From: Auanema rhodensis
Taxonomy: Eukaryota > Nematoda > Chromadorea > Rhabditida > Rhabditidae
Assembly: GCA_964057225.1 (NCBI GenBank)
Contig: OZ059896.1
Span: 13,066,501 to 13,130,500, forward strand
Direction: 5' to 3'
Length of the DNA: 64,000 bases
Shown one piece after another: positions 52,723 through 63,955 of this stretch; the first letter of the stretch is position 1, and each line of letters begins with the position of its first letter. Both the position numbers and the translations under genes were made by a program. The notes under the pieces are model-generated. The model saw only the letters and a program-made list of their open reading frames with translations, had not been told where the DNA came from and did not search any database.

Positions 52723-53585
52723 CTAGAAAAAAGAGTTGGGGATGTGAGAGTTTGAGAATGGAGTGTTGGTAATGGAACGTTGTGAATAGATGGTATTTTA
52801 GGAGTTTGATTACAAGAAGAAGTAGGAGCTATTTGAGGGTTTGGAGGATCGGCTGGATTGCGGGAAATTTCAATAAGTCGAAGATCTCGTACCAAAAAGA
52901 CAGACTTAGTGTTGTTTTTGTTTTTTTCTTTTGCTTCCTCGCGAAGGTTGTTTTCCAGTTGAATTTCAGAAGGAAGATAGTCGCGACGTACAAAAGTTTT
53001 AGATAAAGATTCGAAACATTTAGTCTTATTTGCTTTGATAGATGTTATGATCTTATCCCGCAATTCAACCGATGGACAAGTAATAATGAGTGGGCCTGGG
53101 GATTTAGATTTAAGGATGCAACGTGTAATGGTTATTTGGTTAGTGTTAAGGAGAGTTGACAAAGTAGTGTCGTTGGATTTCTCAATGACCAGTTTCAGTA
53201 AAGAAGAAGGGTCAGAAGGTAAATCCGGGCAAGAGACTGGTACACGGAACCAGAGGGCTCTCTTACAACGATAATCGTACTTTGTCTCCTCTGATCTAAT
53301 TTTTTGGATTTGGCATGCAACATTGGAAGAAGAAAGAAGAGGTGAGTTATGGGTGGTGTTAGGAATAGTGCAAGAGAGTTGAGTTAACTTCTGCTCCAAC
53401 TTATCGAGACGCGATTTGAAATTGGTTTCGATGAGTTTTATGCGTGAGTCATGCGATGCAACTGCGGTTTTGATACTACTGAGCTCGTGTCTTATTTGTA
53501 CTGAAAGTTCAGCAAAAGAGTTATGTAAAGAATCGGAAAGTGATTCGAGGGCAGTAGTAAGAAACTCGTTAGTTACGTGAGACAT
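52698..53585 (-). CDS. Element B ORF1 (295 aa, prematurely stopped by a C-run frameshift)
   Basis: Starts at a true ATG (53585-53583), MSHVTNEFL. It aligns with element A ORF1 along its length: coiled coil at about 15-70 (ending KSRLDKLEQ in both), then SEETKYDYRCKRALWFRVP, PGPLIITCPSVELRDKI, RRDYLPSEIQLE and FLVRDLRLIEI. It ends early at LVNLVE because a run of five C on the element strand (six in A) shifts the frame near 52722. The alternative frame then continues in register with the basic C-terminal tail of A to TAA 52524-52522. The shift could be real decay or a homopolymer sequencing error. The expected role is RNA binding and chaperoning, as for A. Confidence 0.87.
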   Translation of the reverse strand: MSHVTNEFLTTALESLSDSLHNSFAELSVQIRHELSSIKTAVASHDSRIKLIETNFKSRLDKLEQKLTQLSCTIPNTTHNSPLLSSSNVACQIQKIRSEETKYDYRCKRALWFRVPVSCPDLPSDPSSLLKLVIEKSNDTTLSTLLNTNQITITRCILKSKSPGPLIITCPSVELRDKIITSIKANKTKCFESLSKTFVRRDYLPSEIQLENNLREEAKEKNKNNTKSVFLVRDLRLIEISRNPADPPNPQIAPTSSCNQTPKIPSIHNVPLPTLHSQTLTSPTLFSSPLVNLVE

Positions 53586-53754
53586 AGTTAAGTAATAGAA
53601 GGTAAAAAGAATGAAATAAGAGACAAGTAAGGAGAGAAAAAAAAAGAAGAGTTTTGGAAAAAAGAAAGATAGAAATGGGAAAAAAGAGCGTACCTTGAAA
53701 AACCAGTCCGGCGTTAGTATTAAACTGAGAGTACGAGTAGGAGCCGACCAACCA
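53586..53754 (-). promoter_or_regulatory. Element B 5' leader with conserved CAGTCCG block and pyrimidine tract
   Basis: On the element strand a CCGGACTGG block and CAAGGTACGCTC are followed by about 100 nt very rich in T and C up to the ORF1 ATG. The block is shared with element A (CGGACTGG, CAAGGTGCGCTC), while flanking sequence differs. The shared block and base composition suggest a conserved leader function; what it does is unknown. Confidence 0.5.
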
Positions 53755-54132
53755 GGATGAGGTCAAATCGCGGAATGAGGTCAAATCGCGGAATGAGGTT
53801 AAATCGCGGAATGAGGTTAAATCGCGGAATGAGGTCAAATCGCGGAATGAGGTCAAATCGCGGAATGAGGTCAAATCGCGGAATGAGGTCAAATCGCGGA
53901 ATGAGGTCAAATCGCGGAATGAATCGCGGAATGAGAGGTCAAATCGCGGAATGAGAGGTCAAATCGCGGAATGAGGTCAAATCGCGGAATGAGGTCAAAT
54001 CGCGGAATGAGAGGTCAAATCGCGGAATGAGAGGTCAAATCGGGGAATGAGGTCAAATCGCGGAATGAGAGGTCAAATCGCGGAATATGAGGTCAAATCG
54101 CGGAATGAGGTCAAATCGCGGAATGAGAGGTG
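53755..54132 (-). repeat. Element B 5' VNTR (18-20-bp units with AGGTCA)
   Basis: About 20 units of GAGGTCAAATCGCGGAAT (+ strand, 18 bp). There are 20-bp variants with an extra GA before AGGTCA, and one shortened unit near 53920. The last unit breaks at GAGGT, where inverted satellite starts (ACACGTGATG at 54133). The unit sequence differs from that of element A, but the period and the AGGTCA core are the same. Confidence 0.9.
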
Positions 54133-54666
54133 ACACGTGATGTGCACATGGTATGTAACTCGCTTCCCGTTAAAGATAAAGAGATGCGGTTTTCAAAATT
54201 AGATTACCCATGTCCATATTAGTCTAAGAACAAATTTTCATTGATATTGGTGCATGGTAACCATGACTTTGAAATTTACGTGAACTTTAATTTATGCTAA
54301 TTAATTGCACACGTGATGTGCACATGGTATGTAACTCGCTTCCCGTTAAAGATAAAGAGATGCGGTTCTCAAAATTAGTTTACCCATGTTCATATTAGTC
54401 TGAGAACAAATTTTTATTGATATTGGTTCATGGTAACCATGACTTTGAAATTTACGTGAACTTTAATTTATGCTAATTAATTGTACACGTGATGTGCACA
54501 TGGTATGTAACTCGCTTCCCGTTAAAGATAAAGAGATGCGGTTTTCAAAATTAGATTACCCATGTCCATATTAGTCTAAGTACAAATTTTTATTGATATT
54601 GGTTCATGGTAACCATGACTTTGAAATTTACGTGAACTTTAATTTATGCTAATTAATTGTACACGT
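54133..54666 (-). repeat. ~176-bp satellite, inverted orientation (between B and first 3'-UTR fragment)
   Basis: Three monomers in reverse complement relative to the left arrays. The block 54133 to about 54910, including the fragment that follows, reappears almost unchanged at 62543 to about 63320 (offset 8410 bp). Confidence 0.95.
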
Positions 54667-54837
54667 TTGAACGGGTTTATTGTTCGAATCACAGGTTATA
54701 ATCGGAAAACAAGGCTAATAAATCGGGAAAATTGCAGATATTCAAAAGAACCTTACAATACAAACATACTTGTAATAATTGACTAAATATATGTACAAGA
54801 AACAGGTTCAGCATATTTCCTTTTACAATGATATAAA
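54667..54837 (-). mobile_element. 171-bp 3'-UTR fragment of a related non-LTR element (copy 1)
   Basis: A 5'-truncated 3' end inserted in the CACGTG motif of an inverted monomer. ACGT is duplicated on both sides (54663-54666 and 54838-54841). Its + strand start, with GGGTTTATTGTTC and ATCACAGGTTATAA and, further in, CCTTACAATA, matches the 3' terminus of element A with moderate divergence, so it derives from a related family, possibly that of element B. On its own strand it ends 9 nt after AATAAA with no poly(A). No coding sequence is present. Confidence 0.82.
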
Positions 54838-57800
54838 ACGTGATGTGCACATGGTATGTAACTCGCTTCCCGTGAAAGAGAAAGAAATGCGGTTCTCCAA
54901 ATTAGATTCCTCATGTCCATTTTAGTCTAATAAGAAATTTTTATTGATATTGGTGCATGGTAACCATGACTTTGAAATTTACGTGAACTTTAATTTATGC
55001 TAATTAATTGTACACGTGATGTGCACATGGTATGTAACTCGCTTCCCGTGAGAGATAAAGAGATTCAGTTCTCGAAATTAGATTACCCATGTCCATATTA
55101 GTCTAAGTACAAAGTTTTATTGATATTGGTGCATGGTAACCATGACTTTGGAATTTACGTGAACTTTAATTTATGCTAATTAATTGTACACGTGATGTGC
55201 ACATGGTATGTAACTCGCTTCCCGTGAGAGATAAAGAGATTCAGTTCTCGAAATTAGATTCCTCATGTCCATTTTAGTCTAATAACAAATTTTTATTGAT
55301 ACATGGTAACCATGACTTTGAAATTAACGTGAATTTTAATTTATGCTAATTAATTGTACACGTGATGTGCACATGGTATGTAACTCGCTTCCCGTGAGAG
55401 ATAAAGAGATTCAGTTCTCGAAATTAGATTACCCATGTCCATATTAGTCTAAGAACAAATTTTCATTGATATTGGTGCATGGTAACCATGACTTTGAAAT
55501 TTACGTGAACTTTAATTTATGCTAATTAAATGTACACGTAATGTGCACATGGTATGTAACTCGCTTCCCGTGAAAGATAAAAGAAATGCGGTTCTCAAAA
55601 TCAGATTCCTCATGTCCATTTTAGTCTAATAACAAATTTTTATTGATACATGGTAACCATGACTTTGAAATTAACGTGAACTTTAATTTATGCTAATTAA
55701 TTGTACACGTGATGTGCACATGGTATGTAACTCGCTTCCCGTTAAAGATAAAGAGATGCGGTTCTCAAAATTAGTTTACCCATGTTCATATTAGTCTGAG
55801 AACAAATTTTTATTGATATTGGTGCATGGTAATATGACTTTGAAATTTACGTGAACTTTAATTTATGCTAATTAATTGTACACGTAATGTGCACATGGTA
55901 TGTAACTCGCTTCCCGTGAAGGATATAGAAATGCGGTTTTCAAAATTAGATTCCTCATGTCCATATTAGTCTAAGAAGAAATTTTAATCGATATTGGTTC
56001 ATGGTAACCATGACTTTGAATTTTACGTGAACTTTAATTTATGCTAATTAATTGTACACGTGATGTGCACATGGTATGTAACTCGCTTCCCGTTAAAGAT
56101 AAAGAGATGCGGTTTTCAAAATTAGATTCCTCATGTCCATATTAGTCTAAGAACAAATTTTAATCGATATTGGTTCATGGTAACCATGACTTTGAAATTT
56201 ACGTGAACTTTAATTTATGCTAATTAATTGTACACGTGATGTGCACATGGTATGTAACTCGCTTCCCGTGAGAGATAAAGAGATTCAGTTCTCGAAATTA
56301 GATTACCCATGTCCATATTAGTCTAAGTACAAAGTTTTATTGATATTGGTGCATGGTAACCATGACTTTGAAATTTACGTGAACTTTAATTTATGCTAAT
56401 TAATTGTACACGTGATGTGCACATGGTATGTAACTCGCTTCCCGTTAAAGATAAAGAGATGCGGTTTTCAAAATTAGATTACCCATGTCCATATTAGTCT
56501 GAAAACAAATTTTTATTGATATTGGTTCATGGTAACCATGACTTTGAAATTTACGTGAACTTTAATTCATGCTAATTAATTGTACACGTGATGTGCACAT
56601 GGTATGTAACTCGCTTCCCGTTAAAGATAAAGAGATGCGGTTTTCAAAATTAGATTACCCATGTCCATATTAGTCTAAGAACAAATTTTCATTGATATTG
56701 GTGCATGGTAACCATGACTTTGAATTTTACGTGAACTTTAATTTATGCTAATTAATTGCACACGTGATGTGCACATGGTATGTAACTCGCTTCCCGTTAA
56801 AGATAAAGAGATGCGGTTCTCAAAATTAGTTTACCCATGTTCATATTAGTCTGAGAACAAATTTTTATTGATATTGGTTCATGGTAACCATGACTTTGAA
56901 ATTTACGTGAACTTTAATTCATGCTAATTAATTGTACACGTGATGTGCACATGGTATGTAACTCGCTTCCCGTGAAAGATAAAAGAAATGCGGTTCTCAA
57001 AATCAGATTCCTCATGTCCATTTTAGTCTAATAACAAATTTTTATTGATACATGGTAACCATGACTTTGAAATTAACGTGAACTTTAATTTATGCTAATT
57101 AATTGTACACGTGATGTGCACATGGTATGTAACTCGCTTCCCGTTAAAGATAAAGAGATGCGGTTTTCAAAATTAGATTACCCATGTCCATATTAGTGTG
57201 AGAACAAAGTTTTATTGATATTGGTGCATGGTAATATGACTTTGAAATTTACGTGAACTTTAATTTATGCTAATTAATTGTACATGTAATGTGCACATGG
57301 TATGTAACTCGCTTCCCGTGAAGGATATAGAAATGCGGTTTTCAAAATTAGATTCCTCATGTCCATATTAGTCTAAGAACAAATTTTAATCGATATTGGT
57401 TCATGGTAACCATGACTTTGAATTTTACGTGAACTTTAATTTATGCTAATTAATTGTACACGTGATGTGCACATGGTATGTAACTCGCTTCCCGTTAAAG
57501 ATAAAGAGATGCGGTTTTCAAAATTAGATTACCCATGTCCATATTAGTCTGAAAACAAATTTTTATTGATATTGGTTCATGGTAACCATGACTTTGAAAT
57601 TTACGTGAACTTTAATTCATGCTAATTAATTGTACACGTGATGTGCACATGGTATGTAACTCGCTTCCCGTTAAAGATAAAGAGATGCGGTTCTCAAAAT
57701 TAGTTTACCCATGTTCATATTAGTCTAAGAACAAATTTTAATCGATATTGGTTCATGGTAACCATGACTTTGAAATTTACGTGAACTTTAATTTATGCTA

Positions 57801-60800
57801 ATTAATTGCACACGTGATGTGCACATGGTATGTAACTCGCTTCCCGTGAGAGATAAAGAGATTCAGTTCTCGAAATTAGATTACCCATGTCCATATTAGT
57901 CTAATTACAAAGTTTTATTGATATTGGTGCATGGTAACCATGACTTTGAAATTTACGTGAACTTTAATTTATGCTAATTAATTGTACACGTGATGTGCAC
58001 ATGGTATGTAACTCGCTTCCCGTTAAAGATAAAGAGATGCGGTTTTCAAAATTAGATTCCTCATGTCCATATTAGTCTAAGAACAAATTTTAATCGATAT
58101 TGGTTCATGGTAACCATGACTTTGAATTTTACGTGAACTTTAATTTATGCTAATTAATTGTACACGTGATGTGCACATGGTATGTAACTCGCTTCCCGTT
58201 AAAGATAAAGAGATGCGGTTTTCAAAATTAGATTCCTCATGTCCATATTAGTCTAAGAACAAATTTTAATCGATATTGGTTCATGGTAACCATGACTTTG
58301 AAATTTACGTGAACTTTAATTTATGCTAATTAATTGTACACGTGATGTGCACATGGTATGTAACTCGCTTCCCGTTAAAGATAAAGAGATGCGGTTTTCA
58401 AAATTAGATTCCTCATGTCCATATTAGTCTAAGAACAAATTTTAATCGATATTGGTTCATGGTAACCATGACTTTGAAATTTACGTGAACTTTAATTTAT
58501 GCTAATTAATTGTACACGTGATGTGCACATGGTATGTAACTCGCTTCTCGTGAGAGATAAAGAGATTCAGTTCTCGAAATTAGATTCCTCATGTCCATTT
58601 TAGTCTAATAACAAATTTTTATTGATACATGGTAACCATGACTTTGAAATTAACGTGAATTTTAATTTATGCTAATTAATTGTACACGTGATGTGCACAT
58701 GGTATGTAACTCGCTTCCCGTTAAAGATAAAGAGATGCGGTTCTCAAAATTAGTTTACCCATGTTCATATTAGTCTGAGAACAAATTTTTATTGATATTG
58801 GTGCATGGTAATATGACTTTGAAATTTACGTGAACTTTAATTTATGCTAATTAATTGTACACGTAATGTGCACATGGTATGTAACTCGCTTCCCGTGAAG
58901 GATATAGAAATGCGGTTTTCAAAATTAGATTCCTCATGTCCATATTAGTCTAAGAACAAATTTTAATCGATATTGGTTCATGGTAACCATGACTTTGAAT
59001 TTTACGTGAACTTTAATTTATGCTAATTAATTGTACACGTGATGTGCACATGGTATGTAACTCGCTTCCCGTTAAAGATAAAGAGATGCGGTTTTCAAAA
59101 TTAGATTCCTCATGTCCATATTAGTCTAAGAACAAATTTTAATCGATATTGGTTCATGGTAACCATGACTTTGAAATTTACGTGAACTTTAATTTATGCT
59201 AATTAATTGTACACGTGATGTGCACATGGTATGTAACTCGCTTCCCGTGAGAGATAAAGAGATTCAGTTCTCGAAATTAGATTACCCATGTCCATATTAG
59301 TCTAAGTACAAAGTTTTATTGATATTGGTGCATGGTAACCATGACTTTGAAATTTACGTGAACTTTAATTTATGCTAATTAATTGTACACGTGATGTGCA
59401 CATGGTATGTAACTCGCTTCCCGTTAAAGATAAAGAGATGCGGTTTTCAAAATTAGATTACCCATGTCCATATTAGTCTGAAAACAAATTTTTATTGATA
59501 TTGGTTCATGGTAACCATGACTTTGAAATTTACGTGAACTTTAATTCATGCTAATTAATTGTACACGTGATGTGCACATGGTATGTAACTCGCTTCCCGT
59601 TAAAGATAAAGAGATGCGGTTTTCAAAATTAGATTACCCATGTCCATATTAGTCTAAGAACAAATTTTCATTGATATTGGTGCATGGTAACCATGACTTT
59701 GAATTTTACGTGAACTTTAATTTATGCTAATTAATTGCACACGTGATGTGCACATGGTATGTAACTCGCTTCCCGTTAAAGATAAAGAGATGCGGTTCTC
59801 AAAATTAGTTTACCCATGTTCATATTAGTCTGAGAACAAATTTTTATTGATATTGGTTCATGGTAACCATGACTTTGAAATTTACGTGAACTTTAATTCA
59901 TGCTAATTAATTGTACACGTGATGTGCACATGGTATGTAACTCGCTTCCCGTTAAAGATAAAGAGATGCGGTTTTCAAAATTAGATTACCCATGTCCATA
60001 TTAGTCTAAGAACAAATTTTAATCGATATTGGTTCATGGTAACCATGACTTTGAAATTTACGTGAACTTTAATTTATGCTAATTAAATGTACACGTAATG
60101 TGCACATGGTATGTAACTCGCTTCCCGTGAAAGATAAAAGAAATGCGGTTCTCAAAATCAGATTCCTCATGTCCATTTTAGTCTAATAACAAATTTTTAT
60201 TGATACATGGTAACCATGACTTTGAAATTAACGTGAACTTTAATTTATGCTAATTAATTGTACACGTGATGTGCACATGGTATGTAACTCGCTTCCCGTT
60301 AAAGATAAAGAGATGCGGTTTTCAAAATTAGATTACCCATGTCCATATTAGTGTGAGAACAAAGTTTTATTGATATTGGTGCATGGTAATATGACTTTGA
60401 AATTTACGTGAACTTTAATTTATGCTAATTAATTGTACATGTAATGTGCACATGGTATGTAACTCGCTTCCCGTGAAGGATATAGAAATGCGGTTTTCAA
60501 AATTAGATTCCTCATGTCCATATTAGTCTAAGAACAAATTTTAATCGATATTGGTTCATGGTAACCATGACTTTGAATTTTACGTGAACTTTAATTTATG
60601 CTAATTAATTGTACACGTGATGTGCACATGGTATGTAACTCGCTTCCCGTTAAAGATAAAGAGATGCGGTTTTCAAAATTAGATTACCCATGTCCATATT
60701 AGTCTGAAAACAAATTTTTATTGATATTGGTTCATGGTAACCATGACTTTGAAATTTACGTGAACTTTAATTCATGCTAATTAATTGTACACGTGATGTG

Positions 60801-63076
60801 CACATGGTATGTAACTCGCTTCCCGTTAAAGATAAAGAGATGCGGTTCTCAAAATTAGTTTACCCATGTTCATATTAGTCTAAGAACAAATTTTAATCGA
60901 TATTGGTTCATGGTAACCATGACTTTGAAATTTACGTGAACTTTAATTTATGCTAATTAATTGCACACGTGATGTGCACATGGTATGTAACTCGCTTCCC
61001 GTGAGAGATAAAGAGATTCAGTTCTCGAAATTAGATTACCCATGTCCATATTAGTCTAATTACAAAGTTTTATTGATATTGGTGCATGGTAACCATGACT
61101 TTGAAATTTACGTGAACTTTAATTTATGCTAATTAATTGTACACGTGATGTGCACATGGTATGTAACTCGCTTCCCGTTAAAGATAAAGAGATGCGGTTT
61201 TCAAAATTAGATTCCTCATGTCCATATTAGTCTAAGAACAAATTTTAATCGATATTGGTTCATGGTAACCATGACTTTGAAATTTACGTGAACTTTAATT
61301 TATGCTAATTAATTGTACACGTGATGTGCACATGGTATGTAACTCGCTTCCCGTTAAAGATAAAGAGATGCGGTTTTCAAAATTAGATTCCTCATGTCCA
61401 TATTAGTCTAAGAACAAATTTTAATCGATATTGGTTCATGGTAACCATGACTTTGAAATTTACGTGAACTTTAATTCATGCTAATTAATTGTACACGTGA
61501 TGTGCACATGGTATGTAACTCGCTTCCCGTGAGAGATAAAGAGATTCAGTTCTCGAAATTAGATTACCCATGTCCATATTAGTCTAATTACAAAGTTTTA
61601 TTGATATTGGTGCATGGTAACCATGACTTTGAAATTTACGTGAACTTTAATTTATGCTAATTAATTGTACACGTGATGTGCACATGGTATGTAACTCGCT
61701 TCCCGTTAAAGATAAAGAGATGCGGTTTTCAAAATTAGATTCCTCATGTCCATATTAGTCTAAGAACAAATTTTAATCGATATTGGTTCATGGTAACCAT
61801 GACTTTGAAATTTACGTGAACTTTAATTTATGCTAATTAATTGTACACGTGATGTGCACATGGTATGTAACTCGCTTCCCGTTAAAGATAAAGAGATGCG
61901 GTTTTCAAAATTAGATTCCTCATGTCCATATTAGTCTAAGAACAAATTTTAATCGATATTGGTTCATGGTAACCATGACTTTGAAATTTACGTGAACTTT
62001 AATTTATGCTAATTAATTGTACACGTGATGTGCACATGGTATGTAACTCGCTTCTCGTGAGAGATAAAGAGATTCAGTTCTCGAAATTAGATTCCTCATG
62101 TCCATTTTAGTCTAATAACAAATTTTTATTGATACATGGTAACCATGACTTTGAAATTAACGTGAATTTTAATTTATGCTAATTAATTGTACACGTGATG
62201 TGCACATGGTATGTAACTCGCTTCCCGTTAAAGATAAAGAGATGCGGTTTTCAAAATTAGATTACCCATGTCCATATTAGTCTGAAAACAAAGTTTTATT
62301 GATATTGGTGCATGGTAACCATGACTTTGAAATTTACGTGAACTTTAATTTATGCTAATTAATTGTACACGTGATGTGCACATGGTATGTAACTCGCTTC
62401 CCGTTAAAGATAAAGAGATGCGGTTTTCAAAATTAGATTACCCATGTCCATATTAGTCTGAAAACAAATTTTTATTGATATTGGTTCATGGTAACCATGA
62501 CTTTGAAATTTACGTGAACTTTAATTCATGCTAATTAATTGTACACGTGATGTGCACATGGTATGTAACTCGCTTCCCGTTAAAGATAAAGAGATGCGGT
62601 TTTCAAAATTAGATTACCCATGTCCATATTAGTCTAAGAACAAATTTTCATTGATATTGGTGCATGGTAACCATGACTTTGAAATTTACGTGAACTTTAA
62701 TTTATGCTAATTAATTGCACACGTGATGTGCACATGGTATGTAACTCGCTTCCCGTTAAAGATAAAGAGATGCGGTTCTCAAAATTAGTTTACCCATGTT
62801 CATATTAGTCTGAGAACAAATTTTTATTGATATTGGTTCATGGTAACCATGACTTTGAAATTTACGTGAACTTTAATTTATGCTAATTAATTGTACACGT
62901 GATGTGCACATGGTATGTAACTCGCTTCCCGTTAAAGATAAAGAGATGCGGTTTTCAAAATTAGATTACCCATGTCCATATTAGTCTAAGTACAAATTTT
63001 TATTGATATTGGTTCATGGTAACCATGACTTTGAAATTTACGTGAACTTTAATTTATGCTAATTAATTGTACACGT
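54838..63076 (-). repeat. ~176-bp satellite array, inverted orientation (main inverted block)
   Basis: About 47 monomers in reverse orientation. Subtypes are common here that are rare or absent in the forward arrays: GAGATTCAGTTCTCGAAATT, CCCGTGAAGGATATAG, and a form where GGTAACCATGAC shortens to GGTAATATGAC and loses the dyad. The 168-bp subtype (TTGATACATGG) is shared with the forward array. A 3155-bp (18-monomer) duplication links about 56950-58150 with about 60105-61305 (markers AATCAGATTCC at 57001 and 60156; GTCTAATTAC at 57899 and 61054). No gene is visible. Confidence 0.96.
56950..58150 (-). repeat. Higher-order duplication in inverted array (offset 3155 bp; partner about 60105-61305)
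   Basis: Three independent markers keep the same 3155-bp spacing: AATCAGATTCC (57001 and 60156), GTCTGAAAAC (57547 and 60702) and GTCTAATTAC (57899 and 61054). The copies differ at single bases near the right end. 3155 bp is about 18 monomers. Confidence 0.78.
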
Positions 63077-63247
63077 TTGAACGGGTTTATTGTTCGAATC
63101 ACAGGTTATAATCGGAAAACAAGGTTAATAAATCGGGAAAATTGCAGATATTCAAAAGAACCTTACAATACAAACATACTTGTAATAATTGACTAAATAT
63201 ATGTACAAGAAACAGGTTCAGCATATTTCCTTTTACAATGATATAAA
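63077..63247 (-). mobile_element. 171-bp 3'-UTR fragment (copy 2, duplicated with satellite)
   Basis: Same boundaries, length and ACGT flanks as the copy at 54667, exactly 8410 bp away. The only difference noticed is CTAATAAATC versus TTAATAAATC. Flanking monomers share private variants (GTGAAAGAGAAAGAAATG and GGTTCTCCAAATTAG), so this copy arose by duplication of satellite plus insert, not by a new insertion. Confidence 0.85.
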
Positions 63248-63955
63248 ACGTGATGTGCACATGGTATGTAACTCGCTTCCCGTGAAAGAGAAAGAAATGC
63301 GGTTCTCCAAATTAGATTACCCATGTCCATATTAGTCTAAGAACAAATTTTCATTGATATTGGTGCATGGTAACCATGACTTTGAAATTTACGTGAACTT
63401 TAATTCATGCTAATTAATTGTACACGTGATGTGCACATGGTATGTAACTCGCTTCCCGTTAAAGATAAAGAGATGCGGTTTTCAAAATTAGATTACCCAT
63501 GTCCATATTAGTCTAAGAACAAATTTTCATTGATATTGGTGCATGGTAACCATGACTTTGAAATTTACGTGAACTTTAATTTATGCTAATTAATTGCACA
63601 CGTGATGTGCACATGGTATGTAACTCGCTTCCCGTTAAAGATAAAGAGATGCGGTTCTCAAAATTAGTTTACCCATGTTCATATTAGTCTGAGAACAAAT
63701 TTTTATTGATATTGGTTCATGGTAACCATGACTTTGAAATTTACGTGAACTTTAATTTATGCTAATTAATTGTACACGTGATGTGCACATGGTATGTAAC
63801 TCGCTTCCCTTGAGAGATAAAGAGATTCAGTTCTCGAAATTAGATTACCCATGTCCATATTAGTCTAAGTACAAAGTTTTATTGATATTGGTGCATGGTA
63901 ACCATGACTTTGGAATTTACGTGAACTTTAATTTATGCTAATTAATTGTACACGT
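63248..63955 (-). repeat. ~176-bp satellite, inverted orientation (between fragment copies 2 and 3)
   Basis: Four monomers. The distance between fragment copies 2 and 3 is 879 bp, equal to the 171-bp insert plus four monomers and the extra ACGT. The last monomer resembles the one at about 55020-55190 (both have ACTTTGGAATTTACG), not the one before copies 1 and 2. Confidence 0.93.

Larger units (their letters stand above)
51454..54132 (-). mobile_element. Element B: related non-LTR retrotransposon, 3'-truncated, at satellite inversion point
   Basis: A 2.68-kb minus-strand element with 5' VNTR (54132-53755), leader, ORF1 and the endonuclease half of ORF2. The RT domain and 3' UTR are absent: ORF2 passes directly into satellite at 51453. 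LINE truncation is normally at the 5' end, so loss of the 3' end with the 5' end kept points to later rearrangement. The satellite is forward on the left and inverted on the right. ORF1 and EN are clearly homologous to element A but diverged, so B is a separate family. No target-site duplication can be identified. Confidence 0.9.

Noticed and set aside
54667-54837. Independent SINE or MITE insertion
   Set aside because: No terminal inverted repeats, no tRNA- or 5S-like promoter boxes seen, and its end matches a LINE 3' UTR; the copies are explained by segmental duplication.
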